Source: Endozoicomonas sp. ISHI1
GTDB lineage: Bacteria > Pseudomonadota > Gammaproteobacteria > Pseudomonadales > Endozoicomonadaceae
DNA length: 64,000 bases
Assembly: GCF_024606225.1 (NCBI RefSeq)
Contig: NZ_JAGRPU010000004.1
Coordinates: forward strand, 1 to 64,000
Direction of reading: 5' to 3'
The translations under genes and the position numbers were made by a program. The notes beneath the pieces are model-generated. The model had not been told where the DNA came from, searched no databases, and worked only from the letters and a program-made list of their open reading frames with translations. Below are positions 9,209 to 18,475 of this stretch, one piece after another (positions within the stretch are counted from its first letter, which is position 1; every line of letters begins with the position of its first letter).

Positions 9209-9915
9209 TGAAGATCGGTTTGCTGTTGTGTGATGACGTTGCACCGGAGCTGCGAAAGGTGCACAACAATTATCCGGATATGTTTCTGGCTTTGCTGAGA
9301 AAACAGCATCCTGATTTGGAGATGGTCACCTATCGGGTAGTGGATGGTGAGATTCCTGAAACCACCGATGAGTGTGACTGCTGGATTATTTCGGGCAGTC
9401 GTCACAGTGCTTACGACCCTTTTCCATGGATACCTTTACTAGAGGGGTTCGTCAGGAGGTTGTACGAAGATCGTTGCAAGCTGGCGGGTATCTGTTTTGG
9501 TCATCAGGTCATGGCAAAAAGTCTCGGGGGGAAGGTGGCGCTGGCTGATAAAGGCTGGGGTGTTGGTATGTCGTACAATCACATCACCCGGCAGACCAGC
9601 TGGATGGATCCTGCGGTTCAGGACTTCAAATTGTTGGTTAGCCACAGGGATCAGGTCATTCATCTGCCATCTTCTGCTGAAGTATTGGCCAGCAGTGATT
9701 TTTGCCCCAATTATATGCTGCAATATGGCGACTGTTTTGTCAGCGTTCAGGGGCACCCGGAGTTCAGTAAGTCCTACTCTGAGGACTTGATGAACTCGCG
9801 TCGGGAGTTGATTCCCGGGGACAGAGTGCTTATGGGCATGGATTCACTGAGAGATGATCCTGACAGTGATCTTGTTGCTCAATGGATCGTACAGTTTTTC
9901 AGGCAGAAGTCGTGA
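9208..9915 (+). CDS. Class I glutamine-amidotransferase-like gamma-glutamyl hydrolase
   Basis: 235 residues from ATG 9208, overlapping the Fe-ADH stop. An upstream in-frame start at 9178 lies within that gene and lacks support. Catalytic triad visible: Cys96 in GICFGHQ, His183 and Glu185 in VQGHPEFS. It is a stand-alone GATase1 domain without a synthase partner, like IpuF. As the last gene of the operon it probably hydrolyses the gamma-glutamyl amino acid (for ethanolamine, gamma-glutamylglycine) to release glutamate and the product. GMP-synthase-like housekeeping roles are unlikely at this length. Confidence 0.85.
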   Translation: MKIGLLLCDDVAPELRKVHNNYPDMFLALLRKQHPDLEMVTYRVVDGEIPETTDECDCWIISGSRHSAYDPFPWIPLLEGFVRRLYEDRCKLAGICFGHQVMAKSLGGKVALADKGWGVGMSYNHITRQTSWMDPAVQDFKLLVSHRDQVIHLPSSAEVLASSDFCPNYMLQYGDCFVSVQGHPEFSKSYSEDLMNSRRELIPGDRVLMGMDSLRDDPDSDLVAQWIVQFFRQKS

Positions 9916-10186
9916 TCTAACCCGGAAATTTAAACAACGTTTTGAGTCTCGATGACGGTCGAGCATAGCGGAATGTTGCATTTAATCTTCGGGTTAACAG
10001 TAAAAATAGTTTATTAATCAAATAGTTATATTAATATATGAAATGCTGAAACAAACAGCTACGTTTTAGTAACAGTAGTCTTATCCAGGTTTGACGTATG
10101 ATATCAGTCAGTTGCCAGAGAGCGATCGGGTTCTCTGGCTATCTGGAGTGTTTGATTATCACCGCCCTGAGGACATCGAGGTCCAT

Positions 10187-10240
10187 ATGAGATGGATTGA
10201 GCGCTGGTCATGCTCCTGCAAGATCAGGCCAACAGAATAA
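10187..10240 (+). CDS. 17-codon upstream ORF with its own SD
   Basis: ATG 10187 is preceded by GAGG with five bases spacing. It reads MRWIERWSCSCKIRPTE and stops at TAA 10238-10240, four bases before the start of the DUF3581 gene, whose own ribosome binding site is poor. This layout suggests a leader that loads ribosomes for re-initiation (translational coupling). The stop-start distance is seen; coupling is inferred. Confidence 0.35.
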   Translation: MRWIERWSCSCKIRPTE

Positions 10241-10244
10241 GATT

Positions 10245-10955
10245 ATGTTTTTAGACCAATATTGTACGGAGCTGGAAAATAACCAGTTCTCATTCAGTCG
10301 CCAGCAGTCCAGTGATTTTGCCAAGAATATCGCCAATGACTTCAACCCGCTGCATGATGTGGACACTAAGAAGTTTTGTGTGCCCGGTGATCTTCTTTTC
10401 GCCAAAATCCTGAGCTCTGAAGGGCTGTATCCCGACATGAGGGTGATTTTCAGCGGTATGGTCAGCGATGGCGTTACCCTGTCAATAGCAGATGCCAGGA
10501 ATGGTGACAAGATTATTTGTGACCAGAGTGAGAAGGAATACCTCCGGGTTGAGCACAGTGGTGAGCAAACAAACGATGCCGATATGATTGCAAAGCTGGT
10601 CAAGGCATATGTGGCGTTCTCGGGTGAAAACTTTCCTCATGTGCTGGTGCCACTGATGAAAGAAAAGAATGTCATGATTAATGTGGCAAGGCCTCTGGTT
10701 ATCTATGAAACCATGTCGGTTCATCTGGAAAGGATTGATCTGAAAGATCCGGTGATAGAGGCTTCCCAGTCTTCTTTGGAAGTGAATGGCAAACGTGGCA
10801 ATGTCACCCTGGGTTTTATCTTTAAGGATGGTGATAAAGTCGTGGGACAGGGGAAGAAAACCATGGTTCTGGCCAACTTGCGGGAATACGATCAGTCTAC
10901 CATAGACAGTATGGTCAATGAGTATAATCGCCGCCGGATAGAGCACGCAGTTTAA
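10245..10955 (+). CDS. DUF3581 family protein (hotdog/MaoC-like)
   Basis: 236 residues from ATG 10245. A TTG 48 bases upstream is in frame, but the protein family begins near MFLDQYC. The motif NDFNPLHDVD (about 29-38) followed by FCVPGDLLFAKI is that of hotdog-fold MaoC-like hydratase domains, where the Asp/His of DFNPxH are catalytic. The family is annotated DUF3581 in marine gammaproteobacteria. Function is unknown; an acyl-thioester-related activity is possible. No strong SD precedes the ATG, but a 17-codon ORF ends four bases upstream. Confidence 0.75.
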   Translation: MFLDQYCTELENNQFSFSRQQSSDFAKNIANDFNPLHDVDTKKFCVPGDLLFAKILSSEGLYPDMRVIFSGMVSDGVTLSIADARNGDKIICDQSEKEYLRVEHSGEQTNDADMIAKLVKAYVAFSGENFPHVLVPLMKEKNVMINVARPLVIYETMSVHLERIDLKDPVIEASQSSLEVNGKRGNVTLGFIFKDGDKVVGQGKKTMVLANLREYDQSTIDSMVNEYNRRRIEHAV

Positions 10956-11006
10956 TTCTTGTCCTGCATTATCTTTCGGGAGCCTATCAGGCTTCCGTCA
11001 TTCTGT

Positions 11007-11012
11007 TATAAT
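11007..11012 (+). promoter_or_regulatory. Possible -10 box for ilvD
   Basis: A perfect TATAAT lies 94 bases upstream of the ilvD start. It directly follows an imperfect hairpin (GGGAGCCT/AGGCTTCC, about 10979-10998) that could end the DUF3581 transcript. No convincing -35 hexamer is present at 17 bases. Confidence 0.3.
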
Positions 11013-11105
11013 CCCGAATCCGCCAAGGAAGACAATAGATAGCCTCCTTCCCAGAGAGCTTCTCAAACATCAGGATCAAGAACCAGAGAGAAAGGATAGT
11101 GAGTC

Positions 11106-12947
11106 ATGCCTGCATACCGTTCAAGAACCTCGACCCACGGTCGTAATATGGCTGGAGCCCGCTCGCTTTGGCGTGCCACGGGTATGAAGGATGATGACTT
11201 CAAAAAGCCTATTATTGCCGTAGCCAATTCTTTTACCCAGTTTGTTCCCGGCCATGTTCATCTAAAAGACATGGGACAGCTGGTGGCCAGAGAAATTGAA
11301 AAGCACGGTGGTGTAGCCAAAGAATTTAATACCATTGCCGTCGATGACGGTATCGCTATGGGTCACGATGGCATGCTTTACTCCCTGCCCAGTCGTGACA
11401 TCATCGCTGACTCCGTTGAGTATATGGTGAATGCTCATACTGCAGATGCTCTGGTCTGTATCTCCAACTGCGACAAAATTACGCCCGGAATGCTCAATGC
11501 TGCCATGAGACTGAATATCCCTGTTATATTCGTCTCAGGCGGCCCCATGGAAGCCGGCAAAACCAAGTTGGCTCAGCACGGCCTGGATCTCGTCGATGCC
11601 ATGGTGATTGCCGCTTCGGATGCTGATGATGAAACGGTTGCTGAGTATGAGCGTTCAGCTTGCCCAACCTGTGGCTCCTGCTCCGGCATGTTTACGGCCA
11701 ACTCCATGAATTGCCTGACGGAGGCATTGGGTCTGTCCTTGCCGGGTAATGGTTCCATGCTCGCCACTCATGCTGATCGTGAGCAACTCTTCCTCGAAGC
11801 CGGTCGACGGATTGTCGATATCACTAAGCGATACTACGATCAGGATGATGAGTCTGTCCTGCCTCGCGCTATTGCCAGTTATAAGGCCTTCGAAAATGCC
11901 ATGAGTCTGGATATCGCCATGGGCGGCTCCACCAATACCATTCTGCATTTGTTGGCTGCGGCACAGGAAGCTGGAGTCGATTTCACCATGAAGGACATTG
12001 ATGCTCTGTCTCGTAAGGTGCCTCAGCTTTGCAAGGTGGCACCTAATATCCAGAAATACCATATGGAAGATGTCCATCGTGCTGGTGGAGTGTTTGGCAT
12101 TCTGGGTGAACTGGATCGGGCAGGACTGTTGAATAACGATATCCCCACGGTTCACAGTGAAACTGTGGCCGCAGGTTTGGCAAAATGGGATATTAAACAG
12201 ACCGGTGACGAATCGGTACGGACTTTCTTCAAGGCGGGTCCTGCGGGTATTCGTACGACACAGGCATTCAGTCAGGACACTCGCTGGCCAACGTTGGACG
12301 ATGATCGCGAGTCAGGTTGTATCCGGAAACTGGAAAGTGCGTACAGCACTGAAGGGGGGCTGGCGGTTCTGACGGGTAATATTGCCTTGGACGGTTGTGT
12401 GGTAAAAACGTCTGGCGTCGATGAGAGTATTCTGGTTTTCGAAGGACCTGCTCATATCTGTGAGAGTCAGGAAGATGCGGTCAGTGATATTCTCGAAGGT
12501 CGGGTAAAATCCGGTGATGTTGTCATCGTCCGTTACGAAGGCCCTAAAGGTGGCCCGGGTATGCAGGAAATGTTGTACCCAACCAGTTACCTGAAATCCA
12601 AAGGTCTGGGTAAAGAGTGTGCGCTGCTGACTGATGGTCGTTTCTCTGGCGGTACATCCGGGCTTTCCATTGGTCATGCTTCTCCTGAAGCGGCAGCAGG
12701 TGGCAACATTGGTCTGGTGGAAAAGGGTGATATCGTTCGTATCGATATCCCAAACCGTACCATCGACGTAAAGTTGTCTGATGAAGAGCTGGCTGAGCGT
12801 CGCACCCAGATGGAAGCGAAAGGCAAAGCCGCATGGAGGCCTCTGAAAGAAAGGCCTCGTAAGGTTTCTGCCGCACTGAAAGCCTATGCGGCTATGGTGA
12901 CCAGTGCCGATAAAGGTGCTGTCAGAGACGTGTCACTTCTCGACTGA
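11106..12947 (+). CDS. ilvD: Dihydroxy-acid dehydratase
   Basis: 613 residues, full length for IlvD (E. coli 616). Fe-S and active-site motifs: [10 protein letters not shown] in the N-terminal third and [18 protein letters not shown] around residues 187-204. The C-terminal [17 protein letters not shown] holds the catalytic serine region. It converts 2,3-dihydroxyisovalerate and 2,3-dihydroxymethylvalerate to the 2-oxo acids of valine and isoleucine synthesis. SD AAAGGA precedes ATG 11106. It stands alone here, without ilvGMEA neighbours. Confidence 0.98.
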   Translation: MPAYRSRTSTHGRNMAGARSLWRATGMKDDDFKKPIIAVANSFTQFVPGHVHLKDMGQLVAREIEKHGGVAKEFNTIAVDDGIAMGHDGMLYSLPSRDIIADSVEYMVNAHTADALVCISNCDKITPGMLNAAMRLNIPVIFVSGGPMEAGKTKLAQHGLDLVDAMVIAASDADDETVAEYERSACPTCGSCSGMFTANSMNCLTEALGLSLPGNGSMLATHADREQLFLEAGRRIVDITKRYYDQDDESVLPRAIASYKAFENAMSLDIAMGGSTNTILHLLAAAQEAGVDFTMKDIDALSRKVPQLCKVAPNIQKYHMEDVHRAGGVFGILGELDRAGLLNNDIPTVHSETVAAGLAKWDIKQTGDESVRTFFKAGPAGIRTTQAFSQDTRWPTLDDDRESGCIRKLESAYSTEGGLAVLTGNIALDGCVVKTSGVDESILVFEGPAHICESQEDAVSDILEGRVKSGDVVIVRYEGPKGGPGMQEMLYPTSYLKSKGLGKECALLTDGRFSGGTSGLSIGHASPEAAAGGNIGLVEKGDIVRIDIPNRTIDVKLSDEELAERRTQMEAKGKAAWRPLKERPRKVSAALKAYAAMVTSADKGAVRDVSLLD

Positions 12948-12960
12948 TTGTGACTGATGA

Positions 12961-12993
12961 ACGACAGGTTGTATTTTGTATAGAGCCTGTCGT
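12961..12993 (+). terminator. Hairpin downstream of ilvD
   Basis: ACGACAGG at 12961-12968 pairs perfectly with CCTGTCGT at 12986-12993 across a 17-base loop, 14 bases after the ilvD stop. There is no clean T-run after it, so termination is plausible but not certain. Confidence 0.35.
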
Positions 12994-13069
12994 GTACTTT
13001 ACATATCTTAAAAAATAAAAAATTCAGGACAACGAGTCTTTCTGATGGCGAGAACATTCTCTGCACTGG

Positions 13070-13501
13070 TTAACTTTTGAGATATAGCTTCACGCTTGCT
13101 TTTTTTGCAGCATTCGCCAGTGCATCATCCAGAGTGGCAAGTGGCAGACCTTCACGAATTGCCAATTCTAAATAGGCTGCATCATAACTACTGAGATTGT
13201 AATTTCTGGCAAGCCCCAGTGTTCGACTAAACGCCTGATTAGCCGTTAACGGATCAGCGAAAATAGGCAGATTTTCCAGCTGAGCAAGAAATCCTTCAGA
13301 CAGGGCAATCTCTACATCACCTCTGTGCTCTGACCGAGACACTACATTACACACTTCCAGATGCCAGAGATTTGGAACAATTGCGTCAACCGAAACCAGT
13401 GTGGCCATAACATCCTCGGCATACTGCTGATCAGCAGCATCTTCTGTTTTCAATAGCCAGCGCATAGTTACAGAATTGTCTAACACGAAATCTGTCATCA
13501 T
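13070..13501 (-). CDS. PIN-domain toxin (VapC-like)
   Basis: 143 residues, or 142 if the second ATG (13498) is used. PIN-domain acids are visible: Asp8 in FVLDNS, Glu49-region HLEVCN, SSYDAAYLELA and LATLDDALANAA. PIN toxins are Mg-dependent RNases that cleave tRNA or rRNA and are held inactive by a cognate antitoxin. The start overlaps the antitoxin stop (ATGATGA), the classical coupled arrangement. The pair sits between ilvD and a transporter gene with no other mobile element in view. Confidence 0.88.
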   Translation of the reverse strand: MMTDFVLDNSVTMRWLLKTEDAADQQYAEDVMATLVSVDAIVPNLWHLEVCNVVSRSEHRGDVEIALSEGFLAQLENLPIFADPLTANQAFSRTLGLARNYNLSSYDAAYLELAIREGLPLATLDDALANAAKKASVKLYLKS

Positions 13502-13737
13502 CGGCGACCCTCTTCACGCAGAGCTTTCAAATCAACATCAGATATGGTTGGTTTCTTCATCTTTAGTAGATTATTAATGGCTGCTTTAGCCCTCAAACGA
13601 CTTTTAGCTCGACTGGGGATCAGGTCAGCAATAGGTTTACCACGGTTAGTTATGGTAAAAGCTTCTCCAGCCTCAACACGGCGAAGAATTTCTGGGAGCT
13701 TGGTTTTTGCATCATAAGAGCCAATTTCTTCTGGCAT
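13498..13737 (-). CDS. Phd/YefM-type antitoxin
   Basis: 79 residues. The N-terminal half (SYDAKTKLPEILRRVEAGE then ITNRGKPIADLIPS) is the prevent-host-death/YefM DNA-binding fold. The basic C-terminal tail (about 45-79) would be the toxin-neutralising segment. The gene precedes and overlaps the PIN toxin. Antitoxins of this family repress their own promoter; a 22-bp near-perfect palindrome lies 27 bases upstream of the start. Confidence 0.88.
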   Translation of the reverse strand: MPEEIGSYDAKTKLPEILRRVEAGEAFTITNRGKPIADLIPSRAKSRLRAKAAINNLLKMKKPTISDVDLKALREEGRR

Positions 13738-13763
13738 TTCAGCGGCCTCTTTTTTTGGATTGT

Positions 13764-13785
13764 ATAGACCAGTATACTAGTCTAT
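13764..13785. promoter_or_regulatory. Palindromic operator of the toxin-antitoxin pair
   Basis: The 22-bp stretch starting ATAGACCAGTA and ending TACTAGTCTAT is a palindrome with one mismatched pair, in the promoter region of the antitoxin gene. This fits autoregulation by a Phd/YefM repressor. Further TAGAC copies follow at about 13850 and 13878. Confidence 0.55.
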
Positions 13786-13917
13786 TGTTTCTGTGCAACA
13801 TAAATGAACCGTCTGAAATACTCATACCCAAAGGGAAACTCAACGATTGATAGACTGGTTTTATAAACCGGGATTTTTAGACTAATTTGCTGACAGAGCA
13901 CGACTGCATTGAGGCAT

Positions 13918-13940
13918 GAGCAGGAGCAGGAGCAGGAGCA
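13918..13940. repeat. Short GAGCAG tandem repeat
   Basis: Nearly four copies of the hexamer GAGCAG between the antitoxin promoter and the 3' end of the LysE gene. It is not within a gene. Confidence 0.6.
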
Positions 13941-14014
13941 ATTGCCGCGAAGAGCAGTCTATTCTCGGTCGAGCTCATAGGGACACAAAATGGAGGCATG
14001 GATTGATCCGGGGA

Positions 14015-14632
14015 TTAGATCATTAAAATTCTCAACGCCACCAGAATCAATAATCCACCGCACAGCCCGCTGATCAGTTTTGCTCTTTTTCTCAATGTTG
14101 GCAGGATACTGGCGTGTCCAGCAACACCAGCAATCAAACAGTACCAGAGGCCGTCACATAGAGTCGCCATAAGAGCCATTAGCAGCTGCGTTGTCAATGT
14201 GGTTTCAGCGTTAACGAACTGACTGAACAGAGCCAAAAAGAAGACGGCGATCTTGGGGTTAAGAAAGGAGATCAGGAATCCATCCAAAGCGGCCTGACGA
14301 AGAGAAAGTGATGAGGCATGTTGTCCTGATGCATCACCAATCAATGTTCCACTGGCGCTGATAGCTTTGTAACCCAGCCAGATCAGGTACGCGGCACCCA
14401 GCCAGGTCATCAGCTTAAACAGCCATGGAGTCCGGGTAATGACAACCGCTATACCGGCGGCTACCAGAAAAGCATAAATACCAATACCCGCTGCATGAGC
14501 GAGGGCGGTCACCAGGCCATGATGTCTTGAACCCTGGAGCGTACTTTTCATGACTGCAGCGAGGCTGGGACCCGGAGATATCGCCCCGAGGACGCAGACT
14601 GCCAATAGGGATAACCAGGATGATGCGCTCAT
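14015..14632 (-). CDS. LysE/RhtB family amino acid exporter
   Basis: 205 residues, the normal size. It opens with SWLSLLAVCVLGAISPGPSLAAV, the conserved N-terminal GPSL of LysE/RhtB proteins. About six hydrophobic segments follow, including LMTWLGAAYLIWLGYKA. It exports amino acids or derivatives from the inner membrane; substrate cannot be told. It lies 42 bases downstream of the SNF-family symporter gene on the same strand, so the two may be co-transcribed as an uptake/efflux pair. Confidence 0.88.
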   Translation of the reverse strand: MSASSWLSLLAVCVLGAISPGPSLAAVMKSTLQGSRHHGLVTALAHAAGIGIYAFLVAAGIAVVITRTPWLFKLMTWLGAAYLIWLGYKAISASGTLIGDASGQHASSLSLRQAALDGFLISFLNPKIAVFFLALFSQFVNAETTLTTQLLMALMATLCDGLWYCLIAGVAGHASILPTLRKRAKLISGLCGGLLILVALRILMI

Positions 14633-14674
14633 GGATTCAACTTCATTGTCAAAAAGGCTGCGCAGTATAAGGGA

Positions 14675-16066
14675 TCAGAGATTGCTCAGAAAGATTATCA
14701 GAATCAGACCCGGACAAATGGTCCTGATATACCAGGGCCAGATCTTCCAGAACAGACTCTTCCGGATTTCAGGAAAGCCCTGACTCAACGCTTTGAGCAG
14801 GCGATTTTGACGCATGATCCAGCTGCCGTAGATGGCAATTATCAGGCACAGAACGGGTTGCAGATACTGAGTAGCGATCTTAACGGTCAAGCCAAGAAGC
14901 GTTTCAATGTGATAAATGATCAAAACCGACAAGCAGGCTGAGATCACCGTAATACACCAGCTGGCACGGTGGCGTTGGAAAGAGAGCTTTTCAACCATAA
15001 AGGCTACGGTCGGCTCGGTCAGAGAAATTGATGAAGTCAGCGCGGCAATCGTTAGCAGCACGAAGAAAGCCAGGGCAACCAGCTGTCCAGACACTCCCAG
15101 TTGGTTAAATAAGGTTGGCAGTACGTTAAACACCAGCGTGTCAGCACTGTGGAGTTGTCCTTGAGCAGTGTAGATCTCTATACCCTGCTGCATGGCCGCA
15201 TACATACAGGGAATGATTAGCATGCCGGCCAGAAACGCCACTGAACTGTCGACCAGTGCAACTTGAAAAGCAGTGAGTGGAAGGTTGGCTTTTTTACTCA
15301 AATAGGAGCCATAAACCATCATGCAACCCACACCCAGAGACATGGAAAAGAAAGATTGCCCGAGGGCTGAAATCAAAAGTTGTTGATTCAGCAGTTTGGA
15401 AAAGTCTGGAATCAGATAGACTTTTAAACCCTCCATACCACCGGGTCGGCTGAGCGCGAAAACAATGAGCACAGACAGAATAATGAACAGGGCGGGCATC
15501 AGTCTGTTACACCATCGCTCTATACCCTCTTTAACCCCTCCGTTGACGATCAATGTTGTCAGAGCCATGAACATCAGAGTGACCAGAACCGTCGAGTATA
15601 TGTTGAAATCGGTCAGCCAGGTGGCCACCGTGTGCAGGCCACTCAATTCGAAGATCGGGGCCAGAGAGAAGCCTGTGAACCAGCCCCCGACAATGCTGTA
15701 AAAGCTGTAAATCAGAGTCAGTGTCAGCAACCCCATGATGCTGGTGATAAAGCCCAGCGCTCTGACCCAGTTTCTGTTATCCAGGTTGGTCATAGCAGTG
15801 ACCGAGTTGGATTGACTGTATCGACCAATAGTGAGTTCAGCCACCAGAGTTGGGTAGGCAAGAATGAATGAAAAACAGAGATAGACCAGAACAAAGGCTG
15901 CACCGCCATTTTGTGCCGTCTGGGTTGGAAAACTCCAGATGTTGCCGACGCCCACTGCGCAACCGGCAGCGGCAATAATAAAGCCCAGTCTGCTACTGAA
16001 CTGGCCCCTGGTGGCCTGAATGTTGTTGCAGGCTTGTGGCAGAGTGGATCTATTGTGGTCAGACAT
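14675..16066 (-). CDS. Sodium:neurotransmitter symporter (SNF) family transporter
   Basis: 463 residues with 11-12 hydrophobic segments. The N-terminus SSRLGFIIAAAGCAVGVGNIWSFP is the TM1 sodium- and substrate-binding signature of the NSS/SNF family (LeuT, TnaT, MhsT). Bacterial members co-transport amino acids or other amines with Na+, fitting a marine organism. Possibly in one transcript with the downstream LysE exporter. Substrate unknown. Confidence 0.9.
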   Translation of the reverse strand: MSDHNRSTLPQACNNIQATRGQFSSRLGFIIAAAGCAVGVGNIWSFPTQTAQNGGAAFVLVYLCFSFILAYPTLVAELTIGRYSQSNSVTAMTNLDNRNWVRALGFITSIMGLLTLTLIYSFYSIVGGWFTGFSLAPIFELSGLHTVATWLTDFNIYSTVLVTLMFMALTTLIVNGGVKEGIERWCNRLMPALFIILSVLIVFALSRPGGMEGLKVYLIPDFSKLLNQQLLISALGQSFFSMSLGVGCMMVYGSYLSKKANLPLTAFQVALVDSSVAFLAGMLIIPCMYAAMQQGIEIYTAQGQLHSADTLVFNVLPTLFNQLGVSGQLVALAFFVLLTIAALTSSISLTEPTVAFMVEKLSFQRHRASWCITVISACLSVLIIYHIETLLGLTVKIATQYLQPVLCLIIAIYGSWIMRQNRLLKALSQGFPEIRKSLFWKIWPWYIRTICPGLILIIFLSNL

Positions 16067-16190
16067 TCCATTCAGGGACTGTTAGTCCGCCTGCTTATTT
16101 TTTGATATGGCTTGTTCAATGCAGCTTACCCATTGTCTGATGAGCCGGATTTATCTGCACAGGGCTAACAGGGGATCCGCTGTATCAGTA

Positions 16191-16222
16191 AACCTCAAAA
16201 CTATAGCAACGATTTTGAGGTT
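16191..16222. terminator. Stem-loop between SNF and lipoprotein genes
   Basis: AACCTCAAAA (16191-16200) pairs perfectly with TTTTGAGGTT (16213-16222), 12-base loop, 17 bases beyond the stop of the minus-strand lipoprotein gene. T-richness on the plus side suggests use in either direction. Confidence 0.5.
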
Positions 16223-16238
16223 TGCTTTTTGTCTTTAT

Positions 16239-17120
16239 CTACTTGTTGGGGCGAATGAACAGCAGAGGCTTGCCTTTTTCCAGTATATAGGGGTAGGCAA
16301 TGGTTTTGTTGTCATCTCCAATACCTACTTCTTTGGGTGCCATGTAAAAGTACGTCCATCCTGGCAGGCGGGCACTTAGCTTCTGATAGAAGACATTCTC
16401 GCTAATGCTTTCCAGTCCTTCACCCTGGGTGATGGACAGTCGTGGGAAAGCGTCATCATCCATAGCTGAGAAAAACCAGGCTGGCTCTCCCGCGATGCTG
16501 AAATAGGAGAAAGGAGGAGCCTGGTCTACAGCTGTTGGAACCGGGATATAAAGGCTCAGAACACAGTTCATACGGGCAAAAGAGCAAGTGGCGCCGGTTT
16601 GTTCCAGGTACCACTGCTTGAAAGCCAGACCATTATGCTGATAAGGCGTTTTGATCGGCTTGTACTTGTAATTCATGTCGTTAAGGACGGTCATGGCGGA
16701 GCGGGTAAGCATCCGCTCCATCGTTTCTCTGGCTCGGATCTCATCTTCGGCCATGGTGATGGGCATCCAGGCAAATAATCTGTGGTGGTCATAATGGCTG
16801 GCGCCCGGTACAGTCCATCCCCAGTAAAAGTGTTCAAAAGCGCCATAAGGTTTGACATTTACACCCACAACACCGCTGGCGGCACCGTAGGCAGGGTGGG
16901 AGATATTACCCAGTTTGTAATCCTCTAGCTTGCCTTCCTTGCTATAAGCTCCTGCCGGCAACTGCTGGTCATGCACGTGTTCGTGCATGCCGCCTGCATA
17001 AGTCAGGTTTTTGGCCTTGGACCATTTTTCGTTATAGGCCCCTTTATGGTTTGACAGGTTGAAGGCACAGCCTGCTATCAGCATTGCAGCAGCTGCTCCC
17101 AGCAGGTTTCGAAAAATCAT
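16239..17120 (-). CDS. Predicted outer-membrane or periplasmic lipoprotein, unknown
   Basis: 293 residues from ATG 17120, nine bases after AGGAG. An ATG six bases earlier is too close to that SD. The signal peptide MIFRNLLGAAAAMLIAGC ends in a lipobox (LIAGC), so Cys18 would be lipidated. The mature part has no recognised domain. It is rich in aromatic residues and histidines (residues around 60-115, such as HEHVHDQQ and HYDHHRLF). Single gene, apparently with its own hairpin downstream. Function unknown. Confidence 0.65.
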   Translation of the reverse strand: MIFRNLLGAAAAMLIAGCAFNLSNHKGAYNEKWSKAKNLTYAGGMHEHVHDQQLPAGAYSKEGKLEDYKLGNISHPAYGAASGVVGVNVKPYGAFEHFYWGWTVPGASHYDHHRLFAWMPITMAEDEIRARETMERMLTRSAMTVLNDMNYKYKPIKTPYQHNGLAFKQWYLEQTGATCSFARMNCVLSLYIPVPTAVDQAPPFSYFSIAGEPAWFFSAMDDDAFPRLSITQGEGLESISENVFYQKLSARLPGWTYFYMAPKEVGIGDDNKTIAYPYILEKGKPLLFIRPNK

Positions 17121-17413
17121 ATCCATACACTCCTGTGCGCGGTTTCGGATCTCTCGAACCATCGGCTCAGCTTTAGGAGCCTTTATAGAAGTCGTTCGCT
17201 TGTTGCGAATGCGTCTAGTAGGCAGGGTTATTTAGTGCAATAAGAAATTATAAGCGACTAATTAAAGACAGAATGAGTTTAATGTTTGAGTCTGAAGAAA
17301 ATTTTTAGCCAGACGTCTGACGGTAACAGTTTTCTGCTTGATGCCATTAAAAACATGAGGTCGCTGGTGATGGCAATCAGTGAAACTCACGGAGAGTCAT
17401 CATGGAGATAGCC

Positions 17414-18475
17414 TCAAGCGTTTGAGGCAGATTCTGGCGTGAAGGCTGGCATGCCGGCCAGGCTGAGACTCAGGGTCAGTAATTCATCCCAGCTGTTGAG
17501 TTTTTCGAGCCCTTTGACACCTTTGTCAATATGGCCGGTGTGGATCAGCATTTGTCTAAAGGCACGTTCACTGTGACGACCCATACATTTTTCCAGCAGG
17601 TTTTTGCGTTTCTTGAGAATAAAGGGTGACATGCCATGAATTTTGGCCGCCTGATCATAAGCCACATTGGACGAGATACCCCGGGATTTTAAGCGGCTGA
17701 GATGGCTGAGCAGCCGCACGTCACGTGCCAGAGCCCAGAGTACAACCGGTGGCTCGATGCCTTCGCTTTTCAATCCACCCAGTATTCTGACCACGGACTT
17801 CGAATCACCATTCAATGCTGAGTCAGCCAGCTGGAAAACGTCGTAGCGGGCACTGTCAGAAACCGCTTCCCTGACGGTTTCCACTTCAATCTTTTTACCG
17901 TCCGCCAGTAGCTTCAGCTTTTCAATTTCCTGTGAGGCGGCCAGCAGGTTTCCTTCAATGCGTTCGCAGAGCAACGAGAGAGCGTCCTGACTGGCCTCAA
18001 ACCCCTGACTTTTCAGACGTCGGGCAATCCAGCCCGGCAGCTTGTCATGTTCAATAGGCCAGACAGGAATAAACAGTCCTTTCTGTTCCAGAGTCTTGAA
18101 CCATTTCGCCTTTTGACTGGCATTATCAAGGCGGTCGGTAATGATCAGCAGCAGGTTGTCAGGGGAAAGATGTTTCAGGTATTCCTGAAAGGCCTTGCGG
18201 CCGGCATCACCCGGCTTGCCATTGGGCATCCTGAGCTCAAGGATCTGCTTTTCAGCAAACAGTGAGAGGCTGTTGGCCGCTTCCAGAAAATCACCCCAGG
18301 CAAAACTGTTGTCGACATGGTAAACGTGACGCTCGGTGAAACCCTGTTTTCTTGCTTCTTGCCGGATTTGATCGCAACACTCCGAGACTTGCATGGGTTC
18401 ATCGCCACTGACTATGTAAACAGCGGAGAGTTGTCGCTTGAGCTGGGCACCGAGTTGATCGGGTCTGATGTTCAT
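17414..18475 (-). CDS. holA: DNA polymerase III delta subunit
   Basis: 353 residues (E. coli 343). The N-terminus reads MNIRPDQLGAQLKRQLSAVYIVSGDEPMQVSE, the usual 'L-GDEPL-' opening of the AAA+-like clamp-loader delta subunit. The central part carries QEIEKLKLL and SDSARYDVFQLADSALNGD, both typical of HolA. It opens the beta clamp in the clamp loader complex. It overlaps lptE by four bases (ATGA), the conserved lptE-holA order. The usual upstream leuS is not here but about 21 kb away. Confidence 0.95.
   Translation of the reverse strand: MNIRPDQLGAQLKRQLSAVYIVSGDEPMQVSECCDQIRQEARKQGFTERHVYHVDNSFAWGDFLEAANSLSLFAEKQILELRMPNGKPGDAGRKAFQEYLKHLSPDNLLLIITDRLDNASQKAKWFKTLEQKGLFIPVWPIEHDKLPGWIARRLKSQGFEASQDALSLLCERIEGNLLAASQEIEKLKLLADGKKIEVETVREAVSDSARYDVFQLADSALNGDSKSVVRILGGLKSEGIEPPVVLWALARDVRLLSHLSRLKSRGISSNVAYDQAAKIHGMSPFILKKRKNLLEKCMGRHSERAFRQMLIHTGHIDKGVKGLEKLNSWDELLTLSLSLAGMPAFTPESASNA

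Noticed and set aside
3728..9915. Ethanolamine-ammonia-lyase (Eut microcompartment) system
   Set aside because: There is no eutBC, no shell protein and no corrinoid gene; the GS-like ligase and hydrolase point to gamma-glutamylation instead.
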